Source: Corbicula japonica (lineage: Eukaryota; Mollusca; Bivalvia; Venerida; Cyrenidae). Taken from it: a stretch of DNA of 64,000 bases. The notes beneath the pieces were generated by a model. That model had not been told where the DNA came from, did no database searches, and saw only the letters and a program-made list of their open reading frames with translations. Of the stretch, positions 45,191 to 56,748 are shown in pieces (position 1 is the stretch's first letter; each line of letters begins with the position of its first letter). The stretch covers positions 5,582,324 through 5,646,323 of the forward strand of contig JAZAYU010000019.1 in assembly GCA_038501625.1 (NCBI GenBank). The letters run 5' to 3'. A program made the translations under genes and the position numbers.

Positions 45191-46816
45191 CTACTAACCC
45201 ATTTGTCTATTTTATCCCTCTGTCGCTGCTACAACAAGATTTATCTTGTAATAATATGCCACATCCCGCAAATCTGAATCACCGAATGATTAACAGAAGA
45301 TAAATATGACATTAACTAGTCAAACCTTGTTAAATCCTAATAGTTTATTGATCAAATATAACAACTGTTACCAGGAAGATTGAAAGTGGGTTTTTGAGTG
45401 GATTTCCGCCGAAATGTAATATTGCGTCAACATCAATATATTAAATATAAACTACCTCTAACGACACTAAACATGGAAACATAGTTTCATGGTTATCAAA
45501 GTACTTCAGAGAGGAAATCTGCCTTGTTAATTCTAATTTTGCTAGATTTATTGTTGTTAAGATAGAATAGAAGACTTGTCAAAGTCTAGGCAAAGGTTTT
45601 GTTAAATATGGAATAGATGATTTCTTAAACTCTAGGTAAGGTTTTATTTTAACGTGTTACCTTTAAGAAATATCTGTTTGGATATCTGTTAGGCTGACCA
45701 CCATAGTTGGCGTATCGCGCAATACTGATTTATTTAATCATTGTTACCATAGATTGTTTAAACTATTATATGCTGTAATAATAAACTTCTAACTTAATGG
45801 AATAGTTTTCCCTTTTGATAACCATGACATAGCAATGCTACCAGTTAGTAAACCGCTATAAGAATAAGAACAGTTTATTTTTATATTGGGAGAGGAGCGG
45901 GGTGTCGTTTCCCATAAACAGTCACAGTATTGTTTCGTTTGCCATTCAGATTGTTCTTGAAAAGCGGAGAATATGGTTTCTGGCTTTTTATTACCTGACT
46001 TATGATGCAATAAATTGCTGATTCCGTTAACTAATAAATTAGTAGATGAGAGGATATAGGAGAGAAAAGAAAAAAAACTAAAATAAAATGAAAATTAACA
46101 AACTTTGATATTATTAGCACAATATTTCATTAATATTGTCACCTGTTAAAGCTCTGTATAGGTCAAGAAGTGTTTTATATCTAATCATCAATTCAATATT
46201 TTATAGTTAAAATGTAAAATGTATCCTCTATCGGTCATAATGTATCGCCCCTTGCATACATCAGTAATATTTTAATGAAAAACATTCTATGTCTTCTTTC
46301 TTTCCCACTTCAATCCTGCCTCTTTCTGGTCAACGTTTACAGGATTGTAAATGTGTAGTCACTATGTGCTCGGCTACTTTAAACCATTTTCATTTTTCAG
46401 TATCATCAGATTGAAGCATTCAATAACATATAAAGTAAGCCTTACTCTGTACAGTTATGAATCAGGAAAAGCTCAAGTACTTGTTGACCTGGGAATTTAC
46501 TTTTATCCTTATATCAGAAGTGGCTCTGTACTTGTTGATCTGGGAATTTACTTTGCCTTAAATCAGAGCTGTAATCTTCCGTATTATTTCATCAAGTATC
46601 CCTAAATGGTTTGTAGAGTGTTGACTGTTTTCTTTAAACTATACTTACATATTTATATTTTTCTATAATTAAAATTATTTTTAATTTTTAGAAAAGGGTA
46701 TTTAAAGGCTTTAAGATTGTCAAACGTCAGTGTTTTTTTTCTTTTGCATTATATAATTGCATTCAATTTTGATCCCTTTTCTTCAATAACCTCTTACTCA
46801 AAATACGCATTTTACT
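45191..46816. other. No gene recognised
   Basis: AT-rich. The only structure noted is a two-unit direct repeat (TACTTGTTGACCTGGGAATT at 46479 and a near copy at 46532). Several short ORFs have no recognisable domain. Confidence 0.5.
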
Positions 46817-46821
46817 GATGT

Positions 46822-46900
46822 CTGATCAGGATCTGCACTGTTTGCTCTTTGTCAGAAATAACCTAATAAATCAAAAAACAAACAGTGCAGGTCCTGATAA
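46822..46900. repeat. Fold-back element of the CTGATCAGGATCTGCAC type, copy 1
   Basis: CTGATCAGGATCTGCACTGT (46822 on) pairs with ACAGTGCAGGTCCTGAT (about 46882-46898). Related hairpins lie at 63500-63575 and 63894-63974. Confidence 0.8.
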
Positions 46901-46910
46901 GACGGCACTG

Positions 46911-47889
46911 ATTTACACTGTTCGCAAGCGATATATAATCTGTATATATAAAGGAAAGGGTTAAACATTCTTAGGTCACATCTGGTGTAGGTGCAGCGTG
47001 GAAGGTGAGTTTATTTTGAAAGAAGCAGTGGTTTATGCTATGCAATAAAATCTGCTTAACCACATAGGAAGCAGTAAATCTGGTTTCTCAATTTCTCATA
47101 GTCAAAAACCAAAACTTTCTTGGTATATATAATTTAATAACAAGGTAAATCTGCAAAAGCTATTAAACTGATAATCATTTCAACCGGGTCATTTACATAA
47201 AATATTCTGGTCCAATTTTATCTCGCTAGTTTTCATTAATTTATGAAATTTATGCGTTTTAACCAAAGCTCGTTTGTTAAGATTACTGGAAAACTGTTTT
47301 GTTGAATGTTCCGGCCTCTTTAAATGGGGGGTTACAATATCCCAGCTTGTATAGCTCTGGATATTGTTCTTTATTCACTTGCAAATATCTCAAGTTTTTT
47401 CTGTATTGGTCTTAGTTGTTCACGTGATTTATTAGATAGACATATTAGAACTGAATCAATATTGTCTTTTAATGTCATTTATAGACAATATATGAACGTA
47501 GAATTATTGTCAATGGAACCCTATGAACTGGTAATTTAGAAGAATACAACTGTATACAATTCATAGCATATCATATAAAGAAAATATCATATTTAGGTAT
47601 TATATTTATCATAGAGGCACTTGTGTTTACGTAACGGAAAACAATTAACAAGTACTCATAACAGCCTTGTTGCCGAGATTAAATGATACACATGCTTAGA
47701 TATTCCATAACGCTACATATCGACGCACGATCACGTGACCAGCCTGAATAGACTTCTATTTTTTATTACCGATTTTTAGTGGATCATGTAAAACAGCATT
47801 GTTTATTTTTAAATCTGTTGGTAACAGAATAATTTCTGAAATCAGATAATATTTCAATGTTTTTATATTGAAATTTGTTAACCAGGTAA
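46911..47889. other. No gene recognised
   Basis: AT-rich intergenic sequence; no supported feature. Confidence 0.5.
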
Positions 47890-48790
47890 AAATTATATCA
47901 CAAAACATGTTAATGGAAACAGAGTATTTACAGTATTTTGAAGGTGATTTTTTCAGTAGTTTCGTTTTTGAAATCGTTTAGTTTACTACTTTCGTTTCTA
48001 TTAGACGAATGCTTAGTAAATACAAGTTTTGATATTTTGATTAAAGTCATAGAAATAAAACCGAGGTACAATCTTGAAACTCTAACAGCCTAACTGATTA
48101 AAGACAAGCCCGACTTACAAGTTTGTAATGCAATTTAAGTTACCTCATGTCGAAATTGTATTAACTGTCACCACCGATGCCAAAATCTTAACTGATATAA
48201 CTGATATGTTCTGTTGAACAAAAGTAAAATAAAACTTTAATTTTTATACTTACTTAAAATCGCCCTTAATTTTCCAATACGCCGGCTAACGACAGCGAGA
48301 TGAATACATTTCCGCTTGTAAGATAAGCAATTTAATTTCTTAAGAAAACCATTTTTGTCGTATTACCTGTAACGACGTTTCGTATTTTTATGTTTGAATT
48401 ATTTGCGACAGAATATTTAGAGTGATAACCCTTGTAAATGAAGTCAAAGATAGAAAAGCACGTCCAGTTGGCCAAGTTAGTCCATCTGAAACCTAAATTT
48501 TGGAAGCAGTGAATAAAAAGAGAAACCTATCTATAAAATATTTCAACCAGAGAATGAAAATGAAAAACCAAAACATAGTTTGCCAAATAATATAGCCGTC
48601 CATCGAAGAATGAAAACGGTCATTGACCCATGTCGTATGACATACGGGGAGAGAAGATTCCAAACGGTGGATGAGTTTGGAAAATATTTAAGTTTAAAAT
48701 CAAAGTGTGAATAAAATCGACTGAAAAAGAATTTAACAATCGAGGATTATAAGTCTACAACCAATTTATAAACTAAGAAAACCTATAATG
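47890..48790 (+). repeat. Segmental duplication, copy 1 (about 0.9 kb)
   Basis: Shares, in the same order, TATATCACAAAACATGT, TTTCTATTAGACGAATGCTT, AGCCTAACTGATTAAAGA, CGGCTAACGACAG, ATTACCTGTAACGA, ATGAAAATGAA and GATTATAAG..TACAACCAATTTA with 48963-50130. No coding potential was recognised. Confidence 0.88.
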
Positions 48791-48802
48791 AAAGATAATG
48801 AT

Positions 48803-48900
48803 AGTCCCTCTACCTGGGAGCGAACCCGCACCGTCACGGCGACAGGGCCTAGTCTTGCAATTCCGACAACGCAACAGATTGAGCTGGCCGGGACAACCCC
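48803..48900 (-). repeat. tRNA-derived SINE head between the two duplication copies
   Basis: On the minus strand, GGGGTTGTCCCGGCCAGCTC through GGTGCGGGTTCGCTCCCAGG: A-box-like and B-box-like motifs in tRNA order. Confidence 0.7.
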
Positions 48901-48962
48901 AAATAAGGTTGATCGGATAGCCCTAATTTACGTTATAATCACTTCATGACATCGCTAACGGG

Positions 48963-50130
48963 TTTATATCACAAAACATGTAAAAAAAAACAGAGTATTT
49001 ACAGGATTTTGAAGGGGATTTTTCTTTCAAAACAGTACTTTCGTTTTTGAAATCGTTTTGTTTACTACTTTCGTTTCTATTAGACGAATGCTTAGTAAAT
49101 ACAAGTTTTGATATAATTCATAGAAAGAAAACCAAGGTCCAATTTTGAAACTCCAATAGCCTAACTGATTAAAGATTAAAGCCTGAGTTACAAGTTGTGT
49201 ATGCAATGTAAGTTACGTCATGTAGAATTGTATTAAATATCACTACCGATGCTAAATTCTCAACTGATTAATTAAACCGATGTGTTTTTTTTAAGAAAAG
49301 TTCAATAAAACTTTTGTTCTTACTTCAAATCGTCTTTTATTTCCCAATTCCTCGGCTAACGACAGTGAGATAAATACATTTCCGCTTTTAAGATAAGCAA
49401 TTGAAGTTCTTAAGAATGCTTAAATTTTGTCCTATTACCTGTAACGAAATTTCGTATTTGTATGTTTGAATTAACTGCGACAGAAAATTAAGAGTGATGA
49501 TTCTTCTCAATGAATAAGAACATGGATAAGCGCGTCCAGTTGAACACGATCGTCCTTCTTAAATCTATATTTTGGACAAATGGCGGACTCTGCATTTTTT
49601 CTATTTATCCTCTCCTCTTCCTATTCCATTTTTATATTTTTCACTAATATTGATATCCCTTTTTAAAACATCTTTGATCAAACAGTGCATCTAGCTTTAC
49701 CTTATAGATAGACATCGAATAACAGAACACGTTATGTACTTGATATTTATATTAAGTTTAGAATGTATGCTTGTATGATTAATTATGTCTTTCAAAGATG
49801 GAATAAGTATTAGAATGAAAAAATCTACATTTTGGAACCAGTGAATTAAAAGAGCAACCTATCAATAAATATTACAACCTAGAAATGAAAATGAACAGCC
49901 GAAAAATAGGTTGCCAAATAATACACATAAAGCCATACACCGGAGAATGAACTCGGTCATTGAACCATGTCATATGACAGCCGGGTAGGAAAGAATACAA
50001 GCAGTGGATGAGTTGACAAAGAATTAAACTTTTTAATCAAAGCGTAAATGTAGTCAACTGATGAAAGTTTTCTAGCTTAAATCTGATTTTACAATCCAAG
50101 ATTATAAGCCTGCAACCAATTTACGAATTT
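48963..50130 (+). repeat. Segmental duplication, copy 2, split by a LINE insertion
   Basis: Follows copy 1 along its length but is interrupted at 49577-49820 by a LINE tail, then resumes with CATTTTGGAACCAGTGAAT, equal to copy 1 near 48500. Confidence 0.88.
49577..49820 (+). mobile_element. LINE 3'-end insertion (same family as 7-8.5 kb)
   Basis: CAAATGGCGGAC, CTCTCCTCTTCCTATTCCAT, AACATCTTTGATCAAACAGT, CATCTAGCTTTAC and CATCGAATAACAGAA match 8245-8480. It is flanked by AAATCTATATTTTGGA (49561-49576) and AAATCTACATTTTGGA (49821-49836), a 16-bp target duplication with one difference. Confidence 0.92.
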
Positions 50131-50322
50131 CGACAACCTAACATAAAATATAAGAGAACATTTGCAAGGAAAGCATAACGTAAAGATAAAAGGATTACAA
50201 TAATCAAATTAGACTTATGAAACGAACGAGCACAAAAAATTACAGCTTTTAATAATAGACCAATAAGAATGAAAAAGCAAAAAGGACAAAAAGCATTTTA
50301 AAACCCAACTGGCATTTCAGTT

Positions 50323-50637
50323 CTAAATATCCGAGGAAAGACCGTATAAGCCATCGTTCAATAAAGTGACACGATCGCAGCCTCTGCCTTGACCTTTCGG
50401 CTTGACAAGACAGTCTGAACATAAAGTTTCATATTCTGTCATCAACTGGATATAAATATCATTATTTGAAGAGCTGCTCGATAGGCTCCAGGATTTATAT
50501 TTGGTCTTACTCAATGTCAAACTTGTCCCTGGTTTCATCATATACACGTTGTGGCCAACGGACTTAAACACACCGAACTCGGTGGCGAATGCTAATTTCT
50601 CATTAAACCTTATCAGGGGCCAAGTATTTTTATTCAT
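50323..50637 (-). CDS. Uncertain ORF, 104 aa, no family recognised
   Basis: An ATG-started ORF of mixed, protein-like composition (MNKNTWPLIRFNEKLAFATE at the start, then a Ser-run SSSSSNN, ending with a C..C and GQGRGCDRV segment). It has no signal peptide and no membrane segment. The amino-acid mix is less AT-biased than chance ORFs nearby, so it may be a real small gene or an exon of a gene on the minus strand, but splice partners were not found. Treat as a hypothesis. Confidence 0.25.
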   Translation of the reverse strand: MNKNTWPLIRFNEKLAFATEFGVFKSVGHNVYMMKPGTSLTLSKTKYKSWSLSSSSSNNDIYIQLMTEYETLCSDCLVKPKGQGRGCDRVTLLNDGLYGLSSDI

Positions 50638-51377
50638 ACGAATTAAACAGTGCGTTTATTTTGTTCATTTCACGTATCATTGCCCGTGACATTAACGTGT
50701 GATGCAAAATTCGTTCCGAGAATTGAACTAAAGTAATAAACCACCAATTCTTTTATTTCAGATTAGAAATATCAAAGATGAATATCTGGTAACACACGAA
50801 CAACTATAGCACTTAGCATACTTCCAAAATGCAGAAATGTTGTTATGTTGTTAACAGGCAAGGACTTCCGAAGAAAACTAGATATATAAAGTGTTGTTTG
50901 TCATCAACGTGTTGCAGTATCGCCTTTTAATGAAAGTGGATTTTAACACACAGTTATATTAATAGCAATATAACGGACTCCTTACTGCTAAGAAAAAAAA
51001 CGTTCTTCAAATTGGAATTCGGATATGCATGTACGTCATACATGAAAGAGCTTTCAAACATGGCGGAGAACATACACATATACTTCGAATTTGCCATGTG
51101 TTTTTTTTTCGCTAAACCTTAACATATGCGTACAAAATATCATTGCCTTTCCACCAATTAATGTACAGTTTATCAAAAGATTATCCTCATTTTATGGGAA
51201 AACCATCCAAATAACACCTTACACATTTCTCTAAGCACCGTGAAGCGTCAAAAACAGCAACGGGGGCATAACAAATAAAGTAAAAGTTTGTTCCGTTTAG
51301 GTTTAAGTGTGTCAATTTTTACAAGCAGTGGTTAATTAAACTGGAAAATAGATATATTTGATTGACACAAAGTTGAC
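50638..51377. other. Intergenic upstream of family copy 3
   Basis: AT-rich with no recognised element. A weak 3' splice site (TTTTTACAAGCAG near 51330) could serve a 5' UTR intron as in copy 1. Confidence 0.4.
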
Positions 51378-52637
51378 ATGGAAACGATAGATCTACAGGC
51401 TTCGAGGCCATTTACTGCGGCTTTTGGTGGGGATAAAACAGAAGTTGTTTGCATCGTTGATACTCTTTGCAAGCATCAGCATCGCGAAATGGACATAATC
51501 GGTTTGGTACATGCTATGCAAGAACTTAATTTTATAACACAAGTTCAATTTGAACGACTGAAAAGAACATACGCAGAACGGCAAGAAGCTACTTATAACT
51601 TCTTCAGGTTTTTAATGGAAGTATTTTCCTATTTAACTTATAGACAAGTTTGTGTTGTATTTGAAATGAAAGGCTACACAGATCTGGCAGAGGAGTTAAG
51701 GCTTAAAAGATTTCACATGCTATTCAAAAACCTACCAAAGAGGAAAATGTTGCATTCTACCAGAACACATGCTTACTACAAAACGTTAAAAAGTTGTGTA
51801 GACAATGATGCCTTCAAAATGGGTAAAATCGTCCAGTTGCAAATGTTTATCGATGAAATGAATACGCTGATTGGATGTACGGACTTGAAAACACACGAGC
51901 GTCAGTTCGCTATGGAAAAGAAAATAGCTTCTACTACGCTACTTGTCCAATTGCAACTGAAAGACAATGCTAAACGAAAACAAATTCTTGATGGCGCCAT
52001 GAGAGTAGAGACGAACGGTTTAGACAATACATCTCTGCAAATTGTCTACCATTCCAAGATGGCATTGACTGAAGCACAAGAAGGTCGTTATGGTGAAGCT
52101 GAAGAGCACATTACACAAGCTAAAACGTTGTGTGCTAGTTACGAACCATGTTTCGCAGTGACAGTTGCTCACCATGATATAACGTTCACTCGTTTGGTAA
52201 TTTATCTTAAGAATCCAACAGAACAGAATTTACAGAAGGTTTTAGATGAAGGAGACCTGGCAGTGCAATTTGTGCATGATTCTGAAAATGACGTAAGAAA
52301 TTTGTGGCAGAGGATTATTCTATTGTTCATGGTACTTGGTCTTTTGCAAATTCCTCCCGAGTTTGTAGTTCATACGAACCAAAGAAAGAAAGAGCACATA
52401 AAGATCGCAAAACATTATCTGAAAGAAATCCTGCGTCGCAGCGACGACATTGAAATCAGGCGAAAAATGATCGTCAGTCTTTGCCAAGCTGTTGTCAATG
52501 AAGAAAAACACAAGGAAAAAGCAATAGACTATGCGAAACAGTCATTATTGGCCGCCAGTAATGGTGGGTGTTTTAGAGAGATTGAGAAAATAAATATCCA
52601 GAATTATTTGGCGAAGTTACAAGAAAACGTTTTGTAG
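51378..52637 (+). CDS. Tandem gene family copy 3: CARD-like N-terminus plus TPR-like helices, 419 aa
   Basis: A single open frame from ATG to TAG, one residue longer than copy 1 and alignable along the whole length. N-terminal CARD/death-fold-like part at about 15-115 (VVCIVDTLCKHQHREMDIIGLVHAM, GYTDLAEELRLKRFHMLFK). Then the shared linker RTHAYYKTLKSCVDNDAF, the strongly conserved core NGLDNTSLQIVYHSKMALTE and C-terminal TPR-like helices ending at EKINIQNYLAKLQ. No signal peptide or membrane segment. The stop falls where copy 2 continues into its hydrophobic tail. No function is claimed; a cytosolic scaffold or adaptor role is a guess from the helical architecture. Confidence 0.82.
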   Translation: METIDLQASRPFTAAFGGDKTEVVCIVDTLCKHQHREMDIIGLVHAMQELNFITQVQFERLKRTYAERQEATYNFFRFLMEVFSYLTYRQVCVVFEMKGYTDLAEELRLKRFHMLFKNLPKRKMLHSTRTHAYYKTLKSCVDNDAFKMGKIVQLQMFIDEMNTLIGCTDLKTHERQFAMEKKIASTTLLVQLQLKDNAKRKQILDGAMRVETNGLDNTSLQIVYHSKMALTEAQEGRYGEAEEHITQAKTLCASYEPCFAVTVAHHDITFTRLVIYLKNPTEQNLQKVLDEGDLAVQFVHDSENDVRNLWQRIILLFMVLGLLQIPPEFVVHTNQRKKEHIKIAKHYLKEILRRSDDIEIRRKMIVSLCQAVVNEEKHKEKAIDYAKQSLLAASNGGCFREIEKINIQNYLAKLQENVL

Positions 52638-55422
52638 AGAATACACATGAACGTATGTATTCTCAAAACTTATCTTTTTCTTGTTTCTTTCTGTGATAAT
52701 CGCCAGTTGTCTCTACACTTGAAGCTGCTGAGTATGTAACGGTGGGGTGTTTGTTTCGCCAATACTGCCAATTTATTGACGTACTTTTTTCACGGTAACA
52801 TATTGTGATTTTGAATTTCGTCAGCCGGATGACGGTAAGATGTAAGTTATTGATATGATTGCACGTTAATTTCAAAGTACGTTTTTTATTTGAAAGTGAT
52901 GGAGGCGATAAATCTGACATAAATGTACATCAAAGTAATTCTTTTTTACACAGGAATTAACACTGGATGAGGAAAACATAAGGGACAAGTTCGGGATTCA
53001 GAAACTACCCAAAACATTATTAAGCTCTTAACTTTTTATTGTGCTAAAACAATTTAAAGAAGAGAATCAGTGCACAGATATATTCGCTATTAACTGTACA
53101 CGATACGGCATTAAATAAGCTGTGAAATACTTTACATTGTTTTAAACTTGTTGGAATAAAGTGTATATTCACATATTCGATGCATGTTCACGCTGCACAA
53201 AGAACGACGCCGATTCGTGCCTTCAGGACGCTTTTAGGAAAAAAAGCAATGCTTGCTCCTTGTATTCTTTATGGAACACTTTCATATTGGTTTTTGTTTT
53301 CTACGTAGAGCCATGATTCAAATAAAAAATCTGAATGTACTGCCATGAAATGTCGAGGTTCGCGAGAGTCAATCATCAAACTCATCAAATAGCCGCCTTT
53401 TATCGAACATGCTTATTAAGCATTTGACCATGTTGCAGTCTTAATCAAAAGCGTTTATTTATACTCATTGGAATGCTTTAAAATAACATCTCTGCAAGTT
53501 ACTGAATATGGGTTTATACATGTATACTCATGGTATTGGTTTAACATTTTGCTGCGAATCTCAAAAAGGCTTAACAGTTAACTTGTTCTGTTAAGATTCT
53601 ACATGTACTGGCATGTATTCATATATATTTTTATTCTGTGTAATTTCTAAATTTGATGTACAAGGCGACAATAAAAAATCATTAAATATCCGATGCATAT
53701 ATGTATTTAAATATTTGTTTTTATTATTTCATAAAGGTACTGCCACTGTAAAGATATCTCAAATATTCGATAATAAGACAATTTATGAATTCTTGTTTGT
53801 TTTGTAACAATCATGTAAAATACTATTGGCTATTCATAGCGAAAATCGGGAAGTGGGTAGGAAAATGGGGGTGTTGAGTGGAAGAGAGATGTGCGGTTAC
53901 AACATACAGGTCTGCTCTATGAAACACTGTACATCCGATAAATAATTTATTACAATTCACGTAAATAGAAAGTGTCATTTAATGTTGAATATTTTTAACA
54001 AATACGCAAGGTCCTATACCATTTCTTTTATATGGTCATCATAGTTACTTCCATTTTACAGTTTTGGTATATTTTAGGATAAACACAGACAATATAGCAC
54101 GCAAATCGCCATTGTCTTCGACAATTCTTATTTCTAATATTCATAATCTAAAATGAGATTTGTATGTTTGTTGTTGTAAGATTTTATTTTTAGACACATT
54201 TAAAAATCAGGTTCAAATCTTCATTGATTCAATGTATTTAGTACAGTGAATCTCAATCAATGCAGCGAATCTCAAACTGTTTAATTTTACTTGTGTTTTG
54301 ACCCAAGTCAGTATGACGTCACCTTACACCATTGGGAAAACCCAAAATACAGTTACTAAAAATAAATCAATATCGAAAGCTATAACATTCAAGCAGCACA
54401 ATCCTATGTCTACTGTATTTAATGCAGTCTCGTACCATTTTCCCCCTTTCTACATCCCTTCGATTTGTAACTTGTTTGTTTGTTAACTAAGTCGTGTGAC
54501 TATTTGTTCATACAATTATTGTATGTATTGTATGTTCTGTTCTGACAGTGAAACAGCATCTTCTCTATTCCTATGTGATGTTACTGACTAACAGGTGTAT
54601 TCTCTTTTAATAAGTTGAACATATTTGTTCACTGGAATTATAAATTTTAATAAAAGATTTCAATGAAATTTTTATAACAGGGGATATAACATGGCTGGGT
54701 GTGGGTGTGGGTGTTAAATGGTGTTACCAAATACATTTTCCACATTTTGTACTCTTAATACAAACTTTGTTTACTATAACTTGACATTATTATTTATATA
54801 TATGTTCATTGCATAAGTGATTATGGATAGGTAGAAAGACACGTTGTAGTTTAATTATATTATCAGTAACATGATCTTATGACATCACTTTATATATATA
54901 ACCATATCATTTTCATCGTTAAGAAAAAAGCAAATGAAAACTTCATGTGAAAAAGTCTCATCCCTTGGGACACTTGCTGAACAACAGTTTCCCACATACT
55001 TTCCAAAATTTGCAAAAGCTGTCCCTCATAATTAAAACATTTCTTTTTTAACCATCAGCAGTTGTTAGGATTCTAACATGATGCAAGATTTACAAGAAAG
55101 GGGATCGTTTGGTTCAGTCTTTAGGGTTTATACATTAATATAATTTAAATCTTCAGGACCAAAATCCCCATGAAAATTTAACATTTCTTTCCAAAAAAGT
55201 GTTCGAGAAAGCCCGGAGAACCCCTTTCGATCCGCCCCTGTCTTATAATCCACTCTCACTACCTTCTATATATCTGGTAATCTTGTTAATAGAATACCAT
55301 TCATCCCAGTTATCCAAGATAAGCCTGGTTCTCTATGGAGCAATTATGAACAAAAATATCTCGTCATGAAACTTGTAAGATTAATTGTGAATAGTCACGG
55401 GCAAAAATGGAAAAGCATAATA
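52638..55422. other. No gene recognised
   Basis: About 2.8 kb of AT-rich intergenic sequence. Short ORFs at 53613-53807 and 54298-54486 lack recognisable domains. Confidence 0.5.
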
Positions 55423-55424
55423 TA

Positions 55425-56213
55425 CAGTCGAACTTCGATGGCTCGAACTCCGAGGGACCGGCAGATTTGTTCGAGCCATCGGGAGTTCGACCGATCCGTG
55501 GTTAGTATGTGAGAATGGGTTTCAGTTCACTAAACTAAGCTAACACATAACAATTCATAATATTGTTTATTTGTATGTATTTTATGTATTATGTCATTAA
55601 AATCGATTTTGACCCTTTTTAACCCTTGTGATGACATTTGATTTCAATTCTATAGATTTGCTTTCCAAGTTTCGTTTAGTTCCTTTATTATTTCTGCCGA
55701 CTTAGCTATCCCCCCGTTTCCGTGTCCTTTACTAAGTGGCTGGGATAGTTGACCATCAGTCGAACTCAATTAGAATTTGAGGCCGCTTTGTAGATTTCGT
55801 TAGACTGTATTCAAAAATATTGTTTGACCTGACGTTCTCGCGAACACAAATTTCTAAAGTTCTCTAATTAATTTAATAAATACGATAAAGCAATTTCAAA
55901 TTTCTAAAAACAAGTAACAGTTTGTTTATAATTATGATAAGTGTGGTATAAATAAACTCAACAATCAAAATATATTCATCATCTTTAATATGTTAAATAC
56001 ATGTACACGACTTAATTAAAAAGCGCATCTTCCCAATTGGCGAGACATTTTCGCGCCTTTGTTCACAACTTTGGTGATTACCGATAACAGCCTGTTCGAG
56101 CTAAGCGGTGTCATAATATAGAAAAGGTAGAGTTCTAGTTTGGGTCCGGACGAACTGTTTGAGAGAACGGTGGTGTTCGAGCGAACGGTGTTCGAGCCAT
56201 CGAAGTTCGACTG
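55425..56213. mobile_element. pogo/Tigger-like MITE, 789 bp
   Basis: Terminal inverted repeats CAGTCGAACTTCGATGGCTC at 55425 and its inverse ending at 56213 match perfectly for at least 24 bp. TA dinucleotides flank both sides (55423-55424, 56214-56215). Subterminal TTCGAGC motifs are repeated near both ends. No transposase ORF. Confidence 0.9.
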
Positions 56214-56748
56214 TAACTGCCCACGCCACATAGCCCCAATGAAGATTTACCAAAAGAGCTATAAAATATTTTTTACACTTAATATCTAAAACTATTCAAC
56301 AAAGGTCACCACTTTACATCTCCTGATTTCTTATGCCGGTAATTCTTGTGATTTTTATGAAAAATCTAGGCTTAAACCGGAAGTCAAAGCGTTACAGTGA
56401 TTAGCACGTACATGCATATTCAAGCACACTACCATGAAAGTTGTTTCTCCACCAAAATTAATAAAAAAAATGCTTCTACCATGGATTTTTTTTCCACAAA
56501 AATCAACAAAAATGCCTTTACCATTATATAGATTTTTTTTCCACCAAAATCAACAAAAATACTTATTATTATAGGATTATCTTGACATTGAAATATTACT
56601 GTCTGCATAAATGAAAATAGTCACTGTGTTATTCTTAAAGTTTGTACACAGATGTATACATAAATGAGAATTTTATGGTTCTTAAAGTTTGTTAGTAAGA
56701 TATTTTGAAATCACTACAGTTTATTTTCAATTCTACAACTAGAATTAT

